This document shows, in pieces, positions 11,472 to 25,151 of a DNA stretch of 64,000 bases; position 1 is the stretch's first letter; each line of letters opens with the position of its first letter. The translations under genes and the position numbers were made by a program. This DNA is from Thysanoteuthis rhombus (lineage: Eukaryota > Mollusca > Cephalopoda > Oegopsida > Thysanoteuthidae): positions 35,199,977-35,263,976 of the forward strand of contig OY735219.1 of assembly GCA_963457665.1 (NCBI GenBank), in the 5' to 3' direction. The notes below the pieces were generated by a model. The model had not been told where the DNA came from. It saw only the letters and a list, made by a program, of their open reading frames with translations, and did no database searches.

Positions 11472-12027
11472 GTTGATTGGAAAATTACATGATTTACACA
11501 ATAAGCCTACCACCTAGAAATGACGTATTTTTGACCCAGAATGTGGTTATAGGTTTGTACAAGATACCATGAATGGATCTGGTCAAATGCCCGTCTGGTT
11601 GTTGGACTAATACAAAATAGAGCGGCAATAACATTGCTCGAATGTTTGTATCGAGGATAACATTGTTCTGAACGGTATCTAACCAATACAATGTATATAC
11701 ATACTTTTGAGAACCTTTGAATGAGTTTTTCAGGTGTATACAGTTACCTAGAAATGGAATCTGCCTAATTTGGGCCATTTTTGAAAATCTAGCCATTCAA
11801 AATAGCCATTTTCCTAGTGTGATTTCACCCATCCTGTACAATCCTCTCCTTTCTCCCCAGAAAATGACTCAAAAGGTCAGGTTAGATATCTTTCATTGAA
11901 AGAAAAGAAAACTAATCTTAACCAAAGAATCTGTATGATAAATAAGAATCAGGGTTGAAATAAGGGGTGGGTATCTCTTATGCCATCAAGGTATACTTTT
12001 ATTTGGTGCTATTGTGCTGATGAATAA

Positions 12028-12083
<56 letters not shown>
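12028..12083. repeat. (TA)n microsatellite
   Basis: About 56 bases of TA alternation. Confidence 0.95.
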
Positions 12084-12088
<5 letters not shown>

Positions 12089-12884
12089 GAAATGAGACTG
12101 AAAAATCAAATTGATTTTGTTAACTACTGTTTTATGTACAAATGACTTTGTAAAAATGAATCGATACACTGTCCCTTTAATTTTATGATTATTTTCGATG
12201 TAAGCCTGTAGTGTTATTTTCTGTCAGAAAGATATCATGAGTAAGTCTCCTATGATAGAAATAAACGCACCACCATAGACATTAAAAACAGACACCTGGA
12301 CATTGTTTTCTGAAAAATTTCATGACACAACAGATGATTGGACCCCAAACTGAATTTAATGAATGGAATGCATTTTGACATTACATCATCATTACGTCAT
12401 GTATTCATGAATTCTCTTTTTTGTTTCATTTTTATTTATGCGCCATTTTTTATCATGGGGTCTGCACTAATGTTGCCAACTGTCCTATATTTAATAGGAC
12501 AATCCTATATTTTATCACATTACCTTTTAATTTATATCAACTCGTAAATGTCATATTCCTGTTACTTGATCTCAAATAAAAACAGAAATTCGTTATTTTT
12601 ATGGTTTTTCTGGGTTTTTTTATGGTATTTTATTGAATAGTTGTCCAAAATTTCTTGCTTACACCAGTTACTGATCCAAATAACATGCATCGTGCTTGCT
12701 GAGTAAAATTGGCTACAGTATCGCTCGTTGATTTATTTTCCAATTTAAAAAAAATTTCTTTTTTTTGTGCCACTAAGTAGCTCGATCAATAAACCTTTTT
12801 GTTTAAAAATGGTAATTTTTCAGTTATGTTTACATCATAGGTAACTCCAGCACTCAGGCTACTCTGGCTACATGGGGTCAGCCC

Positions 12885-14005
12885 AAGTACATCATATCTT
12901 TTATCATCCATTGTTGGACATAGACTTACCCTAGGATTCGCCACTCCTCTCTATCGTGGGCATCACAGAGCCTATATTTTCTGAATCTATCTAGTTCATC
13001 TTATTATATCATTTTCTGCTGGCTTCATTTCCATGTTTGATCTCTGGAAATCCATATTGTGAGTCATTATGTCCATCGGTTGTTTGCCACTCTTGCAACA
13101 TGACTAGCCCATTGCCATTTGAGTTTCATAATGGTTTCCATGATGTCTCGGACTCCTGTTTTTTTTCCCCAATAAACTATGCTGTCTTGTGGTCTCTTGT
13201 GATATTGAGCATGATTCTCTCATGTGCACGTTGCGTGATTCTCAGTTTGCGGGTCAATCTCTTGGTTAGGTTCCATGTTTCAGCTCCACAGGTGACTATC
13301 GGGAGGATGCGTTTGTTGTATCTCTTCTTTTTAGGACTAATTGGATTTTTTTGTTTTTGAAGACTTGCCATCCTAAATTCGATTCTTCACTTGATTTCTT
13401 TTGAGGATTCCATAGAGATTTGTTGTTTTAAGATGTGGTGGTCTACTTTCTCTTGCTTTGCGTTTTCAGTTTTTATCGTTGTGCGTTCATTTTTAATATG
13501 TTTGTTTGTTATACATGACCTTTGTTTTGCTGAAGTTCATATAAAGGCCGACTGTCTTGCTCACTTCATTCGGTTCATCTAGCTAGCATTAGTTTGTGGT
13601 CCTGGAGGTTCTCTGCGAAAAAGATGTCGTCTGCAAATCTGAGGTTCACCATCTATTTTGATTACTTCATTTTCCCAGTATGTTTTTGAAAGATCATCTT
13701 GAGGCAAGCTGTAATGAGTTTGGGTGAGCAGGTACCTCCTTGTCTTAACCCTTTTTGGAGTTTTTATGGAGCCTGATGAAGCTGCTGTGACGGTATAAAT
13801 GTTTCAATACTCTGACCCATATAGGGTTTACACCTTGTAAAGTGAGAGCATCAATGACTTTGGGAATTTTTTACTGAGTCAAAGGCCTTTTTAAAGTCTA
13901 TAAATGCTACTGCAAATAGCATTTTATATTCTTGTATCTTTTTGTTGATATATCAAATGCAGATGGTCAATGGTTGAGTAGCTTCTTCCAAAGCCAGCTA
14001 GAATA
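12885..14005 (-). mobile_element. RTE-type LINE fragment, reverse transcriptase part
   Basis: Read on the minus strand, 13905-13860 gives VAFIDFKKAFDS, the reverse transcriptase motif with the first catalytic aspartate. Further 3', 13371-13177 gives LPIVTCGAETWNLTKR then RAHERIML, the conserved C-terminal part of RTE polymerases. The 3' end falls near 12885 with a decayed CAT repeat. The frames are broken, so the copy is dead. It lies antisense to SPPL2 in intron 1. Confidence 0.85.
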
Positions 14006-14235
14006 CAAAATAATGAACAGGATGTGCTAGATGCAAGTGATCAGTTCAAGGACTTCTCAGAAGTTACACCATGGGTAATGAAACTAGCCATCAAACTAAA
14101 CAGAAAAAAAGGAAAGGCCTCTGGACCAGATAACATCAGAAGATTGACACACTGCAATCATAATGCTATTTCATAAAAAAGGAAACCTGAAAGACCTTGA
14201 CAACTACAAACCACTTAGTCTACTCAATGGTTCAA
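13995..14235 (+). mobile_element. Second RTE LINE fragment, opposite orientation
   Basis: On the + strand this reads KGKASGPDNIR and then MLFHKKGNLKDLDNYKPLSL, the start of the RTE reverse transcriptase domain (GPD, then KKG-DNYRP-SLL). It abuts the minus-strand fragment head to head, so the two come from separate insertions or from an inversion. Confidence 0.75.
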
Positions 14236-14239
14236 GTAC

Positions 14240-17200
14240 CCGGACTGTCAAATGTCAATCTGTTTCAAACAAGAAAGAAATGTCACAAAATATTTTGTTC
14301 ATCCTTCTAAAAACTTGACTGCGACTTACAAATTTCTGCCCATTACTACTACTACTCGGTCTAAACTAACCAGCCTAGTAAAATAGATGAACGAATACAA
14401 ACGACTTGGACTAATAAAGATATTCTTCAAGATCTCAGATTCACAATTTCTCAAGAAATATAGCTCTGTTTTGATTTCATAAACCAAGTAAAACCAAGGG
14501 GGCTTGGAATTCATTCTCAATCTACGTGATAGGTTCCCATCCTCTTCATTATCGAAGATCCCTTTTTATTTCAATGATTTTTACCAAGGAACCAGGCTTT
14601 TGGAAAGTCCGCCTGCTCAACAAGCTCACTCACTCCCATTAATATCTTTGTGAACTGCCCTGCACCTTGGGGTCCATGGGCCCAGTGTCTTTAAGAACTC
14701 CAGATAATATTTCTTGGATAAAATAGTCCATTTCATGTCTTGTCATTGTTCTCAGATAGTTTTTCAATTGAATTCTTTTCTATTCCCTTTATAGTTTTAA
14801 ATTATAGCTTATCAATTAATAGATTTATACCTGCTTGATGAAAGCACATCATTATTATTAATTCTTAACATCTTCATAAATGACAATGTTCCATGGGAAA
14901 AACAGTTCTTTTTGAAATGGCCACCCTAGATTAATCTGGAGTAATGTTGATGAGCTGGTTCACATTACTCTTGATTTATTAAGAGGGCTCTTGAATTTCT
15001 CTTAAAACTCTAGAGAAATGCGGGGAGAGCAAAACTTGAGGCATTTTTTCAAGCCATTATTCATACCCCCCCAAACATCAGGATGCTAGGCGACCTTCTA
15101 TCCCTATCCTATATTTCCATTTCCAAATGTTGGCAACCGTAGTCTGCACAGGTATGCCCAGGAGTGTGAGAATTCCACATTCCCATTCAATTTTGGATTC
15201 AATCATTTGTTATTGTGTCAATCAAGGTTTGGACTTGGTAAATTTATTAGATATTTTCTTTTCAAAATCTAACCCTTGGAAACCTTACTTAGTAGTTTCA
15301 GCCAGTAACTGAGTTCTTTAATCATTCCCTTATGCACATTTCATTAATCACTGTATTTTGAAGTGTTTTACCAAAATTGATAACTATAACAAACCATATT
15401 TGTATTAAAGCATTTACTTGAAATCAAAAAGCATTTTTTCCTCCTCTATAAAAGTAAAACACTGCGTTGTACACCTGTTATGATTCATTTTTGTTTTTGT
15501 AAGTTTTAATTTCATTTCAGTTTGGCGGCTGATAATTGGAAACTAATCATTGCATTTTTAACTTTTGGTTAAGAACAGGATTAAGACTTTATTTATCCTT
15601 TTTTTATTTCTTTTTTTTTTCTCAGTTGAATAAGGTATCAGAAGGTTGCCCCTAAGTATGTACAATTAACAATGATTTGATATCTGTCAAAAGTGATGTC
15701 AGGCTTGTTTGCTATGTGACCAATGTGAGATGAAAACCAAGGTGTTTACATGCAATGAGATTATAAACAAGAACCATGTTAAATCATTTGCGAGAGTAGT
15801 AGTAGAAGGAGGATGAAGAGCAAGTAATCTTTCTTTGAATCAATTAATTGTAAAATATTACGATATAGAAATATTCCGAAGTATTATTTTCAATAACGGG
15901 GTTCTTGCCTTTAGGGGCAAAAATCAATTTCTAAAGTTTGAGGGGAATTTAACAAATAGTCAGAGTTCTTGAGATTTCCAAAGAGAAAGATGTCAGGGAA
16001 TTTTGTATATTGTCCGGGAAAAATTGTCTCTCTTGAAAAAAATTTAACAGCTGAATCCCACGCGTATACAAATTTGGAAAATAAAACTTGAAAATTGCCT
16101 TTCTCAACTCTCTTGATGTGACCATTCATAGAGTTTCTCTATGATAATATTGAATTCACACTAGATTTTTTGCACTTTTTTGTCGTCAATTCCAGTGATA
16201 AATAATTTTGATTTTTGTATACATATAATTATTCAACATTTCCTTGGTCCTTTTTCAGAGATTTAAAGGAAAAGCAAAAAACTATCACTGAATATAAGTT
16301 AGGGGAAAAAAAATCAGATTTGGGAGGCTTAGTACAGTTACTCCTCAATTGTGGATTGGAAACACATTTTTTTGGATATTTTAAAATGCAAATCTTTTAA
16401 AAAAAACATTGTAGCCATATTCTTATATTCAAGCATATTTTACAGGTTGATGATCTATTTTCGATGTTTTTTTTGCTTTTTTTTTTTATTTGAATAAAAA
16501 GGAGGCTAGGGATAACTGAATGGGAGGTAAGAGATTATTGATGACTCCTATGTTGACTAATTTATCGTCAAGCTATTTTGAACTGGCAAGTTGATGAAAA
16601 CCCTGGATGAAAATTGTAAATAGCTATTTTTTAAATTTTTTTTTCTATTCTTAATACAAAATGTGGACCTCACACATTCTATCATGACATCATAGCAGCT
16701 AGTCAGAGAATTGATTGGAGTAGATGTTCTTTTAATGACATCACACTTCTTCCTTCCTTCGTATTGACTGACAGAAAAGTGTTTCATTAAAATATGTGAC
16801 CATATGTAAATGAAAATTACCCAAGTTGTCAAAAATAACAACCATAAAAATGAAACCCTATTGTTTTATTCATAAGAAAAGTCAAAGAATTTTCATTTGT
16901 TTTTTGGGGACGGGGGCTACCAGAATTTATCAGGCTGCATTTTAAAATTTTCTTACAAGTGAATTGTTTGTATAGAAATTTATGAATAAATAGTCAAGTT
17001 TCTCATCATTAGCTATTCAATTTCATAGTGTTATTTGTTTTAATATCAGTAGAGTACCTGTCGAAGATAACTGGATTCTTTATAAATGAATATTAGCACT
17101 TCTATCAAGGATCAGAATATCTAGGTGCTCGGCCTAGGATCTAAGCGTCACTTTCAGCCCCTCTGCCTAAGATTGGAGTGTCGTATCTGTGCATTCATTA

Positions 17201-19555
17201 ACAAGATTACTAACAGTCTATGCAAATTGCATTTTATGTGAATAATTTTTTTGTTTGTCTTAACACTAAATACCTGAATAGAAATAATATGTAGCACTTT
17301 TTCAGATGGGGTCAAGTTCTTGAAAAAAATCACATTGTAAGGATATGGGCAAAAGGTGGAAATGGGGTTGGAGGTTGTAGTACAATCAAAGGTGGAGCTT
17401 CTCGATTTCTGAATTGTTTATGTGTCCTCTTTAGGCATCTGCTGCCATTTTCCATGCCCTACTCTGCCCCTTCTCTGAAATGGCCACCTCCCTAAAACCT
17501 GGAGACAAATACTTCCAGCTTGTGACTGCTTGAAGCAGAAGCTTTTGGATGGATACTTCCTGGGTATGAATGTAAGACACTGGAAGAATTTTCTTTCTTT
17601 TTTTTCCTCTTCTCTGAACTCAACCTAAAAATGTGTTCTGTTAGTAGATTGAGAAATGCTGAATCTGATTATGCTTTCATATCTCCTCTTCCTTCTTTTA
17701 TTTGTGTCTCAGATCTGTAGTTCTATAGTTGAGAGTACAAGCATACTTCACTACTAATACAAATAAGGGTGTCTACTACCACTTTTCTGGTGGTAGGTGC
17801 AAAAGCATATATTTTTGAGTGGGAGGGTAATTCCAGATGTTGGTTGTCAGATAAGGAACTAAAGCATGCCTATGCAGTGACTTGTCCTAAGCTGTCACTG
17901 TTCATGTTCACCTCTTGACCCCCAACCATTATAAAGTCCTAATTTTCAGAGTAAGCGCCCTGGATGGGAAGGGGGTGGCGTGTAAGACAGTTCTATCTAC
18001 AATTGAGGGTCGAACCATTTTACAAAAATACCAAGTTTTATAAGCAATGAATTTAGCCACATTATTAATACATGAGTCAAGGTGAAAATATATTTCATCA
18101 TTTTTTTTTTTTCGCTGAAAACAGGCTCTAGTTGGGGGCAAACAAGTTAAAGTAATGAGAATTCTTAACTAAATGACATAGGTAAAAAAATTAATCCATG
18201 TATATCTGCTGCTTTTTTTATTTGAGGTCATAGTTCAAATTTGTCAGAAGACAAGCAGCTATCTTGAAAAAAAAATGGCTGCCAAAAAAAATTCCATGTT
18301 ACTGATAAATGACAAAATATGCTAGGTTACGTCTTTTTTTTAATGTTTTTCTCAGTAATAGTAAAAAGAAAAAAATTCTTTGAAAAGAGAATCCCTTGTG
18401 TTTCTTTGTTTGTTTTTTTTTCTAGTAACTAAAAATAAGATACAGGAGATCTTTCTTTATTCAATTGCTATTTTGGGCAAAAGTCTATTCTTTTTTCTAG
18501 TAACTTTTTTTTTTCTCCAAGTAAGATTAAGAATAATAACACGTTTCCATTTTAATGTGTATGTGTCAGAGTAAGATGATTAGTAATTTTTTCTCTTTCT
18601 AGACAAGAAAAGAAAAGATTGTTGAATAGAATGAATGAGAGAGAATGTTTTTTTTTTTGTTTTTTGTTTTTTTTCTTTTTGTTGAAAAAACAAATAGAAA
18701 TCCAAAGGAAATAACTAATCTTAAAATTAATACAAGATAAGTATTTAACATTTTAGTTTTGATTTCATGAGACACTAGCTGGGGTACCCAGCATTGCACT
18801 TTGAAAGATAACTCAAAATCTGACAACATCAAAAAGCTAATGATATCTTACAGAGATTTCATAAAATCAGATAAGTGGTGTGTGCTCCCCCCTCCGATTT
18901 GTACTCCAGGCAAGCCAGTGCATACCCTCATGTACTCACTCTTGGTGTTAGCTTACTGCAGTGTGCAAACTATTAGATTTTAATTGTGCCAATGTTTTGT
19001 TGTTTAGTTAAGATTAAGGATATGCTTTAGATAACTTGAGACCAATCCTGTTATCAAAATACAATCATACATTACTACTTTATTGTATATACTGCCAAAC
19101 TGGCATGAACACTGAGAAATTTACACGCACAGTTACTTATGATGAATGGAGAGTAGGGTGCAATTTAGCATTAGAGCTACATTATAAATTGAACCCTTCT
19201 ACTTAAAGGTTACAATTTTACCTGATAAGAATATCTCTCACCCACTATTTTAGACACTCGACTCTTCAACTGGAACGAATTTAGGAATTTATTTTCTTGC
19301 TAGATCATCTTATAGAAACTCAAATATATCCATGATTTTTTGGGGGGGATTTTAAAAATTTTTTTTTTTACCGGGATTAACTAGTGCTTTCATAAGTTTT
19401 AGTAGAAATTGATCAAATTATCATGCAGGTTTTATCTGACTTCTTGAGGAAGTCATAAAGATTAAAAAAAGATGTGTATCAGAATAAATTCTTCACTTTT
19501 TATCTTGAATTTCTTAGTTGCTTTTTCTCGCAACTTACTCAGGCTGTCAATCTAT
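14240..19555. other. Intron 1 stretch without a recognised gene
   Basis: This is AT-rich intron with many T runs. There is a GC-richer island near 17300-17560 holding a short exon-like open frame (17435-17533) and a segment near 18775 (TAGCTGGGGTACCCAGCATT) that recalls a widespread invertebrate repeat motif. Nothing here can be firmly named. Confidence 0.4.
17435..17533 (+). other. Short exon-like open frame ending in a stop
   Basis: After CTCTTTAG an open frame of 32 codons and TGA reads ASAAIFHALLCPFSEMATSL then KPGDKYFQLVTA. Composition is protein-like, but I recognise no family. It may be a fragment of a retrocopy or chance. Confidence 0.12.
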
Positions 19556-19559
19556 AGTA

Positions 19560-19666
19560 GAAATAAAGGATGAGCTCTAGGTAAGATTTGAACTTGCATC
19601 CCTTTTACCTCAGGAAGTTGCCTATGCTACTGACTTTGTTACCAGAGACCCATCCTTTATCTTTCC
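19560..19666 (-). mobile_element. tRNA-like repeat with paired ends
   Basis: On the minus strand a box-B-like AGTTCAAATCT (19594-19584) precedes TACCTAGAGCTCATCC. The outer bases ATAAAGGATG occur as an inverted pair at both ends (19562 and 19664). The 3' wording matches the elements near 27830 and 32300. It reads as a tRNA-derived SINE head. Confidence 0.5.
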
Positions 19667-21234
19667 ATGATCATTCAGTACCATGTTAATTTTTTTGAAT
19701 ACATAAGTTGTAGTAGTTGTAATATTATCCCGTTTTATTTTTTATTTGATGGAGCAACCATTGTCGACCATTATTAGTTGTTAACTAATGTATGGTGAAT
19801 TAATGATGCAACTATTTTCCCAGGTCATTTATTCTAAAGTGGTGGCATCAAGGTTACTATAATTCTTTTTGATTCATATACACTTTGATTATCATTCTAC
19901 CATATCTTTTATTCACCCTATACCAATTCATTTTCTTATCAATTTTAAGATGACATGTTGAGAATTATCTCGACAAATGATAAATAAACATCTGAGTATC
20001 ACTCCGTCTAAATTTTGTGAGTGACTCAAAAATGATGGTATCATATTTTGTGCTGTAAAAATGCATAAGAAATATGGATATGTTATGGTCAGCTGAACGA
20101 TTCAAAACCTGAGAAATTGGGCTCTAAAAATTGAGTGGCTTCATATAGCACTAAAAACTCACCATCCACCAGAAATTAAATGTTTGCAAAAGCAGGTACG
20201 ACCGTGGCTCCACTTAAATAGAATAGTGGACAGTTGGGTGTTCTGGATTGGCAAAGCCAGCTGCCATTATGCAAAAACGGTCCTTGCTTACTTGGAATTC
20301 AAACAGATTTGTGATTCCAAAGAAAGATAATCCAACAAATGTTCTACAATGCCGACCTAGAAAAAATGTTTGTGCTCTGATCAAAAGGGAGGTCTTTACA
20401 TATCAATTCAAACCCAAAACGGCAAATTAACAGGAAAGGAAAATTCCTGAAATGATGGCAAAGAGAAACTACGTTTTGAAATGCATAACTGTCATTTTTT
20501 TTCATTTAAAGTGCAAAAACCCTGCAACAGGAAAGATTATTGGTAATTTATAAGTAGATTGTAAAAACTATTTGACAAGGTTTTGTTTCAATTAAATAAA
20601 TAGTGCATATATTTTTTGAGGTATTGACCTTATGTCATTTCAGTATTAACTCCCCATATGTAAATTTTCATCAAATCAATAATGTTTGACAATGCTTCTT
20701 TTAATGAAGAAAGTATGGCATGCTACAATAGAGTTGATGAGTAAGCATTTTAGCAAATCACTCTCCCTTAACTACCAGGCAGTGGCAACAAAAAGCTGTT
20801 AACCTGAAATTTAATCTTCAGTCGTCCAGTCAATAGTTTGCTATCCTACATGATCGTACAAGAGTTTAACACATTTGAAATTATTCTATTGTAAAGTCTG
20901 AAGATGATAATTCTGATTAGCTGAGGTTAGATTCCATTTTCAAATCTAACTTTGTGCTTCTCCAATATGATAGTTTACTTGGGTAATCTTTAGTTATTTG
21001 CTCCTAACCCCCCCCCCCCACATTTCCAACTTCCTTTATAGCTAAAAATGTCATGTACGCTTCAAAATAATACTTCATACAATGGACTAAAGGTATGGTT
21101 AGGTTTTTGAGAAAAGGGGATAACTTTTGACTGTCTCCATGTTTGGACTAAATAACCAAGGATAACTGTAACTTGATATCTTCCCTAGAGAACCCTTTTT
21201 GTATTCGAATAATTTTTCTCACATTATATGAGTC

Positions 21235-21635
21235 ACCATCATCTCCCTTTTAGGACATAGATTTTCCCTAGAAATCACCAGACTTCTCTATCATGATTGT
21301 CGCAGAGCCAATACTTTCTGAATTCATCTAGTTCATCACACCATCTTGTATTCTACCGGCCCCAATTTCGCATGTGACCTCTTGGGATCCACACTGTGAG
21401 TTGGTATGTCTATTGGTTGTCTGCCATTCTTGCTACATGACCAGCCCTTTGCCATTTGAGTTTCCCAATAGATTCTATGATGTCTTAGACTCTTGTTTTT
21501 TCTCTGATATATTGTGCTGTCTTATGAACTCTATGAAAGGTTGAGCATGATTCTTTCATGTGTATGTTGTATGGTTCTCAGTTTGTGGGTCAGTCTCTTG
21601 GTTAAGTTCCATGTTCCAGCCCCATGGGTTGTTTT
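21235..21635 (-). mobile_element. RTE LINE 3' fragment
   Basis: The sequence parallels the 3' part of the copy at 52925-53945, including the block that translates on the minus strand as TWNLTKRL...HERIML. Its upstream edge is cut by a long T run at about 21648-21685. Frames are broken. Confidence 0.75.
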
Positions 21636-21647
21636 TTTCTTTTCTTT

Positions 21648-21685
<38 letters not shown>
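21648..21685. repeat. Poly(T) run
   Basis: About 38 T. A further T run of about 25 lies at 21891-21914. Confidence 0.9.
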
Positions 21686-21686
<1 letters not shown>

Positions 21687-22295
21687 GTCAATTGATTTTT
21701 CAGATGGATTCTATATCTGAGAATGCAATTGTCATTAGTTCTGAGAAGAATTTTTCAGACCATTTAATTCCTTGTTGTTAACATACTGTTTTGGAGGATT
21801 CATTCTGTGGGCCTCCTTCAAAGACGGTGGTAAACAAGATATTCCAATAGTAAATGTCACAGCGTAGGATTCTGGCAATGTTTTCTTTTCCTTTTTTTTT
21901 TTTTTTTTTTTTTATTAGGCATCGATTTCCATACCTTAAATTTGAAGTCACATTGTGCTGAACTCTGCACTTGTCTGACTTGTACATTCAGTCAACATGT
22001 TGATATGGGCTGCCTTCTTGATTTTCTCCAGTTTCCAACAGAGTTCCCTGTCTATGATACAAAATTCTCTCCAGAGAGGGAAGTGCTTACCTTTTCCTCT
22101 CCTATTATTATCAGCCATCCTAGATCTTTCTATCTCGCCTTAATTATGGCTTTTTTGTGCTCGTTTTATTAACAACCCGAATAAGGAGTTCAATTGTCAA
22201 AAAAAAACTCGTCAGATGAATTTTAGGGAAGTGTTTAGGTATGTTCACATATACTGCATTTGATGTGTGCAAAATTTTCTAGCAAAAAAAATCGG

Positions 22296-22311
22296 TTGGG
22301 GGGGGGGCGGT
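22296..22311. repeat. G run
   Basis: A GGGGGGGGG run with one C. Similar G or C runs occur at 21010, 36255, 48631 and 58750. Confidence 0.8.
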
Positions 22312-23230
22312 TAAATAGTGTATTCAGTCTCTAGTTATCAAAGATAGTGGTTGGAACTTTTGCACATACCCAATGAGTAAAAATGGTTTGAGATTTAAAG
22401 AAAAGAAAAACTGTCCCACACCCCAGTCTGGAATGGGAAATGATAGAATCAGAATAGTTTGAATTTTTTATGATGGATTCCAATGGATATTATATATAAG
22501 GACAGTATGTCTGGCTGGAGAGTGTTGGAAGAAGAGAAAAATGGAAGACCCACCCACACACACGCATACACATATATCTTCAAGAATGCTAAACAGAATA
22601 CATCTGAATCAGCAAAATGTATTGCTGCTTCTTTCAGGCTGCACATTTGTTAGATGCGCACCTCCTGTAAAACTTTTAACAAAAGTTTTATTACTGTCCC
22701 CATATCTCATTCTTATACATGACTCTACCTACCATTTATTTCAAAAGGAAGCTAACATCTTTTTCAAATGCTGAAGATGATGCTATAAAAAACAGGCCAT
22801 TGCCATAAAGTGCTTTGCAAATACAGGAGCTGAGCCTGAAATCTGCTTTGTTCATGGGGATACCAAATTTTATAAAGCAATCTTCATGTGTTGCCTAACT
22901 TCGGATATTAAACAAGAACCAACTGTACCATTATGGCTTTGAGTTTATACTATTTTACTTTGCTGATGATTATTAGGATGACCAAGATTTTACCACCACT
23001 TTCTCCAGGTGTAAGTACATACATACCATTATCTATTTCAGAAGTTAGTAAATTACAACCTGTGGCCTTCATTGTATAAGTAATACTGCAACCAAATATT
23101 CTTTGTTTTCCTTCTATCTTTGGTTAGTGAACAATAAAAATTCCATACAAAAGATTTTTTAAAATATCAAAAAAAAATTGAATCAAGATTCAGCAATATT
23201 CCCAATCCTTATGTTCGGAAAAAAAAACTT

Positions 23231-23253
23231 TTTTTTTTTTTTTTTTTTTTTTT
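23231..23253. repeat. Poly(T) run
   Basis: About 23 T after an A run, so the short stretch can pair with itself. Confidence 0.9.
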
Positions 23254-23469
23254 CAAATTCCTCAAATTGTTTATATATAATAATAATTCAGACATTGAGC
23301 ACCAGGTTTGTCTGAAAAAGGTCAACTTCCTCTCATAAACCAGCTAATCCCACGATGCCATTTTATTAATCATTGATATCCAGGCTAAATCCAGTGCTTG
23401 TATTTCGGCACGAAGAAGTAAAGATATGTTTTTCAGCTCATTCAGCTATTTCCAATGTTTTCTTCATCA

Positions 23470-23600
23470 GCAGCTTTTGTATGTTTGTTGTTGGACATAG
23501 ACCTTCTTCAAGTTCCACTTGTTATAGTGCTAATGCCTTCTGAACTTATCTAAATCATCATGCCATCTTATTTTCGTTCACTTTCTAATGTAATGTGCTC
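23470..23600 (-). mobile_element. RTE LINE 3' end remnant
   Basis: GTTGTTGGACATAGACCTTC (from about 23480) and TTCTGAACTTATCTAAATCA match the 3' terminal part of the other minus-oriented LINE copies. It is strongly decayed. Confidence 0.6.
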
Positions 23601-23794
23601 TCTTGTTATCAATCCCTATGGTATAAAGCATGTTCAGAGTAGGTTTACTTGGCGGGTGTGGCTATTTGACATAAGAATGAATTTTTCTGTTTGATGACAA
23701 TGCTTTTTATTGGCTGGTAAATTCTTTATTGGTATGTGTTGATTTTACAGTTAAATTCTTGTGTGCTTTCAAGAGCTCTATGTAGACCAGGGGT

Positions 23795-23960
23795 TCTCAA
23801 GAGTCCAAGGTCATATTCATCTCCTTGTGATCCTAATCTATCAATTTTGTATTCTATAGAAAAAGCTCTGAAGGACCCTTCCAAATTTTGACTTTGGTGT
23901 AATTAGAAGGGTTATGAAGCCGTCATACCCTTATGAAGGCAGCGAGTTTCAAAAAGTAAC
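23795..23960. mobile_element. Possible hAT-type terminal fragment
   Basis: CAGGGGTTCTCAAGAG near 23791 resembles the common hAT terminus (CAGxGGTTCTCAA). I found no matching far end. Confidence 0.3.
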
Positions 23961-24754
23961 ATTCAAGTTTTACATTTACGTCAAAATGCATACAAAATTA
24001 TACAAAATTTTCCTAATTTCATGAAAATATTCCCAAGTGAAAGCAGACTAATTTCTCCCTCATTCTATCCTCCTAGGAACTTAAAGAAAAATATAGTCAG
24101 GGTTGCTTCCATTGCTTTTACAAATATTTGTATAAAAACAGCGTAATTTTCATGTAATTTTCACAGAAATTTATACTTTCTTGTTGAAAATATATCGGGA
24201 TAGCCTTTCTTTTTACCAAAACCCAGATATCCATTGAAAATGTGAAGTCATTATATATAAATGAAAGTTATTGCATCTAAACTGTAAAATAAAATTTTTA
24301 AAAAAGCGCATAAGTGAGTTTGATGCACTCTTGCTATGCTTAGTCAGTTCTTTAGCTTCATGCTGTAATTTGCTTAAAATTCTATTCCAAATACAAAAAA
24401 AAGCCCAATTCAAAACACCAATTTTTATTAGCTAAACAGATTAGACTAATTTGTTCTCGTTAAATCACAAATTCTATAGGGTATTTAGTTGAATCTAAAT
24501 GAAAAAAAATTGGTCGGGTTAGTTTTTCTTCTTCCGTTATTTCCCATCTATGCCCACTGTGAGGTGGTTACAGGAAAGTCATCGAGCCGTCTTTCACCAC
24601 TTACATGTTTTTCTCTTATCATTTTCTTTTTCCCCCCCCCATTATTTTTCAGAGTAGATTTTAGTCTTGTCTGTAATTTCTCTGACAACATGAAATATTC
24701 CCAAGATACTCTGCTTCTATATCCAAGAACTTTTTTTTTAATAGAAAATGAATC

Positions 24755-24790
<36 letters not shown>
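24755..24790. repeat. (TA)n-(CA)n microsatellite
   Basis: A short TA run passes into about 26 bases of CA repeat. Confidence 0.95.
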
Positions 24791-25151
24791 TGGGGGCCAT
24801 AATGCATTTAGTAAAAACATCTATCTGTGTTTCTATGGAGTTTGAGTGATTTTGTCAGGTTTTCTTGCATACTTTAGGACTTGATTGTTCAATACTTCTA
24901 AGCTTTTAATAGTGTAAATAGATATTCATGTCTTATCAATTTCATTAGAGATTTCATTAAAAGTGATTGGATGTGTTCAAGTAGAAGAGCCTTTTGTCTC
25001 AAATGGTGGCTGGGAGATATTTTTATCAGCAAAATATAAATTTTATCATACTTTTATTATGTAATCCTGAACAGAGAAACGAAGAAGAAAATATTTCATC
25101 TGTCAATTATTTGTCGGTTGCCATGGGCTATTGGTGATGAAGTACAGGAAA

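Noticed and set aside
13037-13582. Plus-strand frames of 63 to 107 codons
   Set aside because: They are antisense shadows of the minus-strand LINE.
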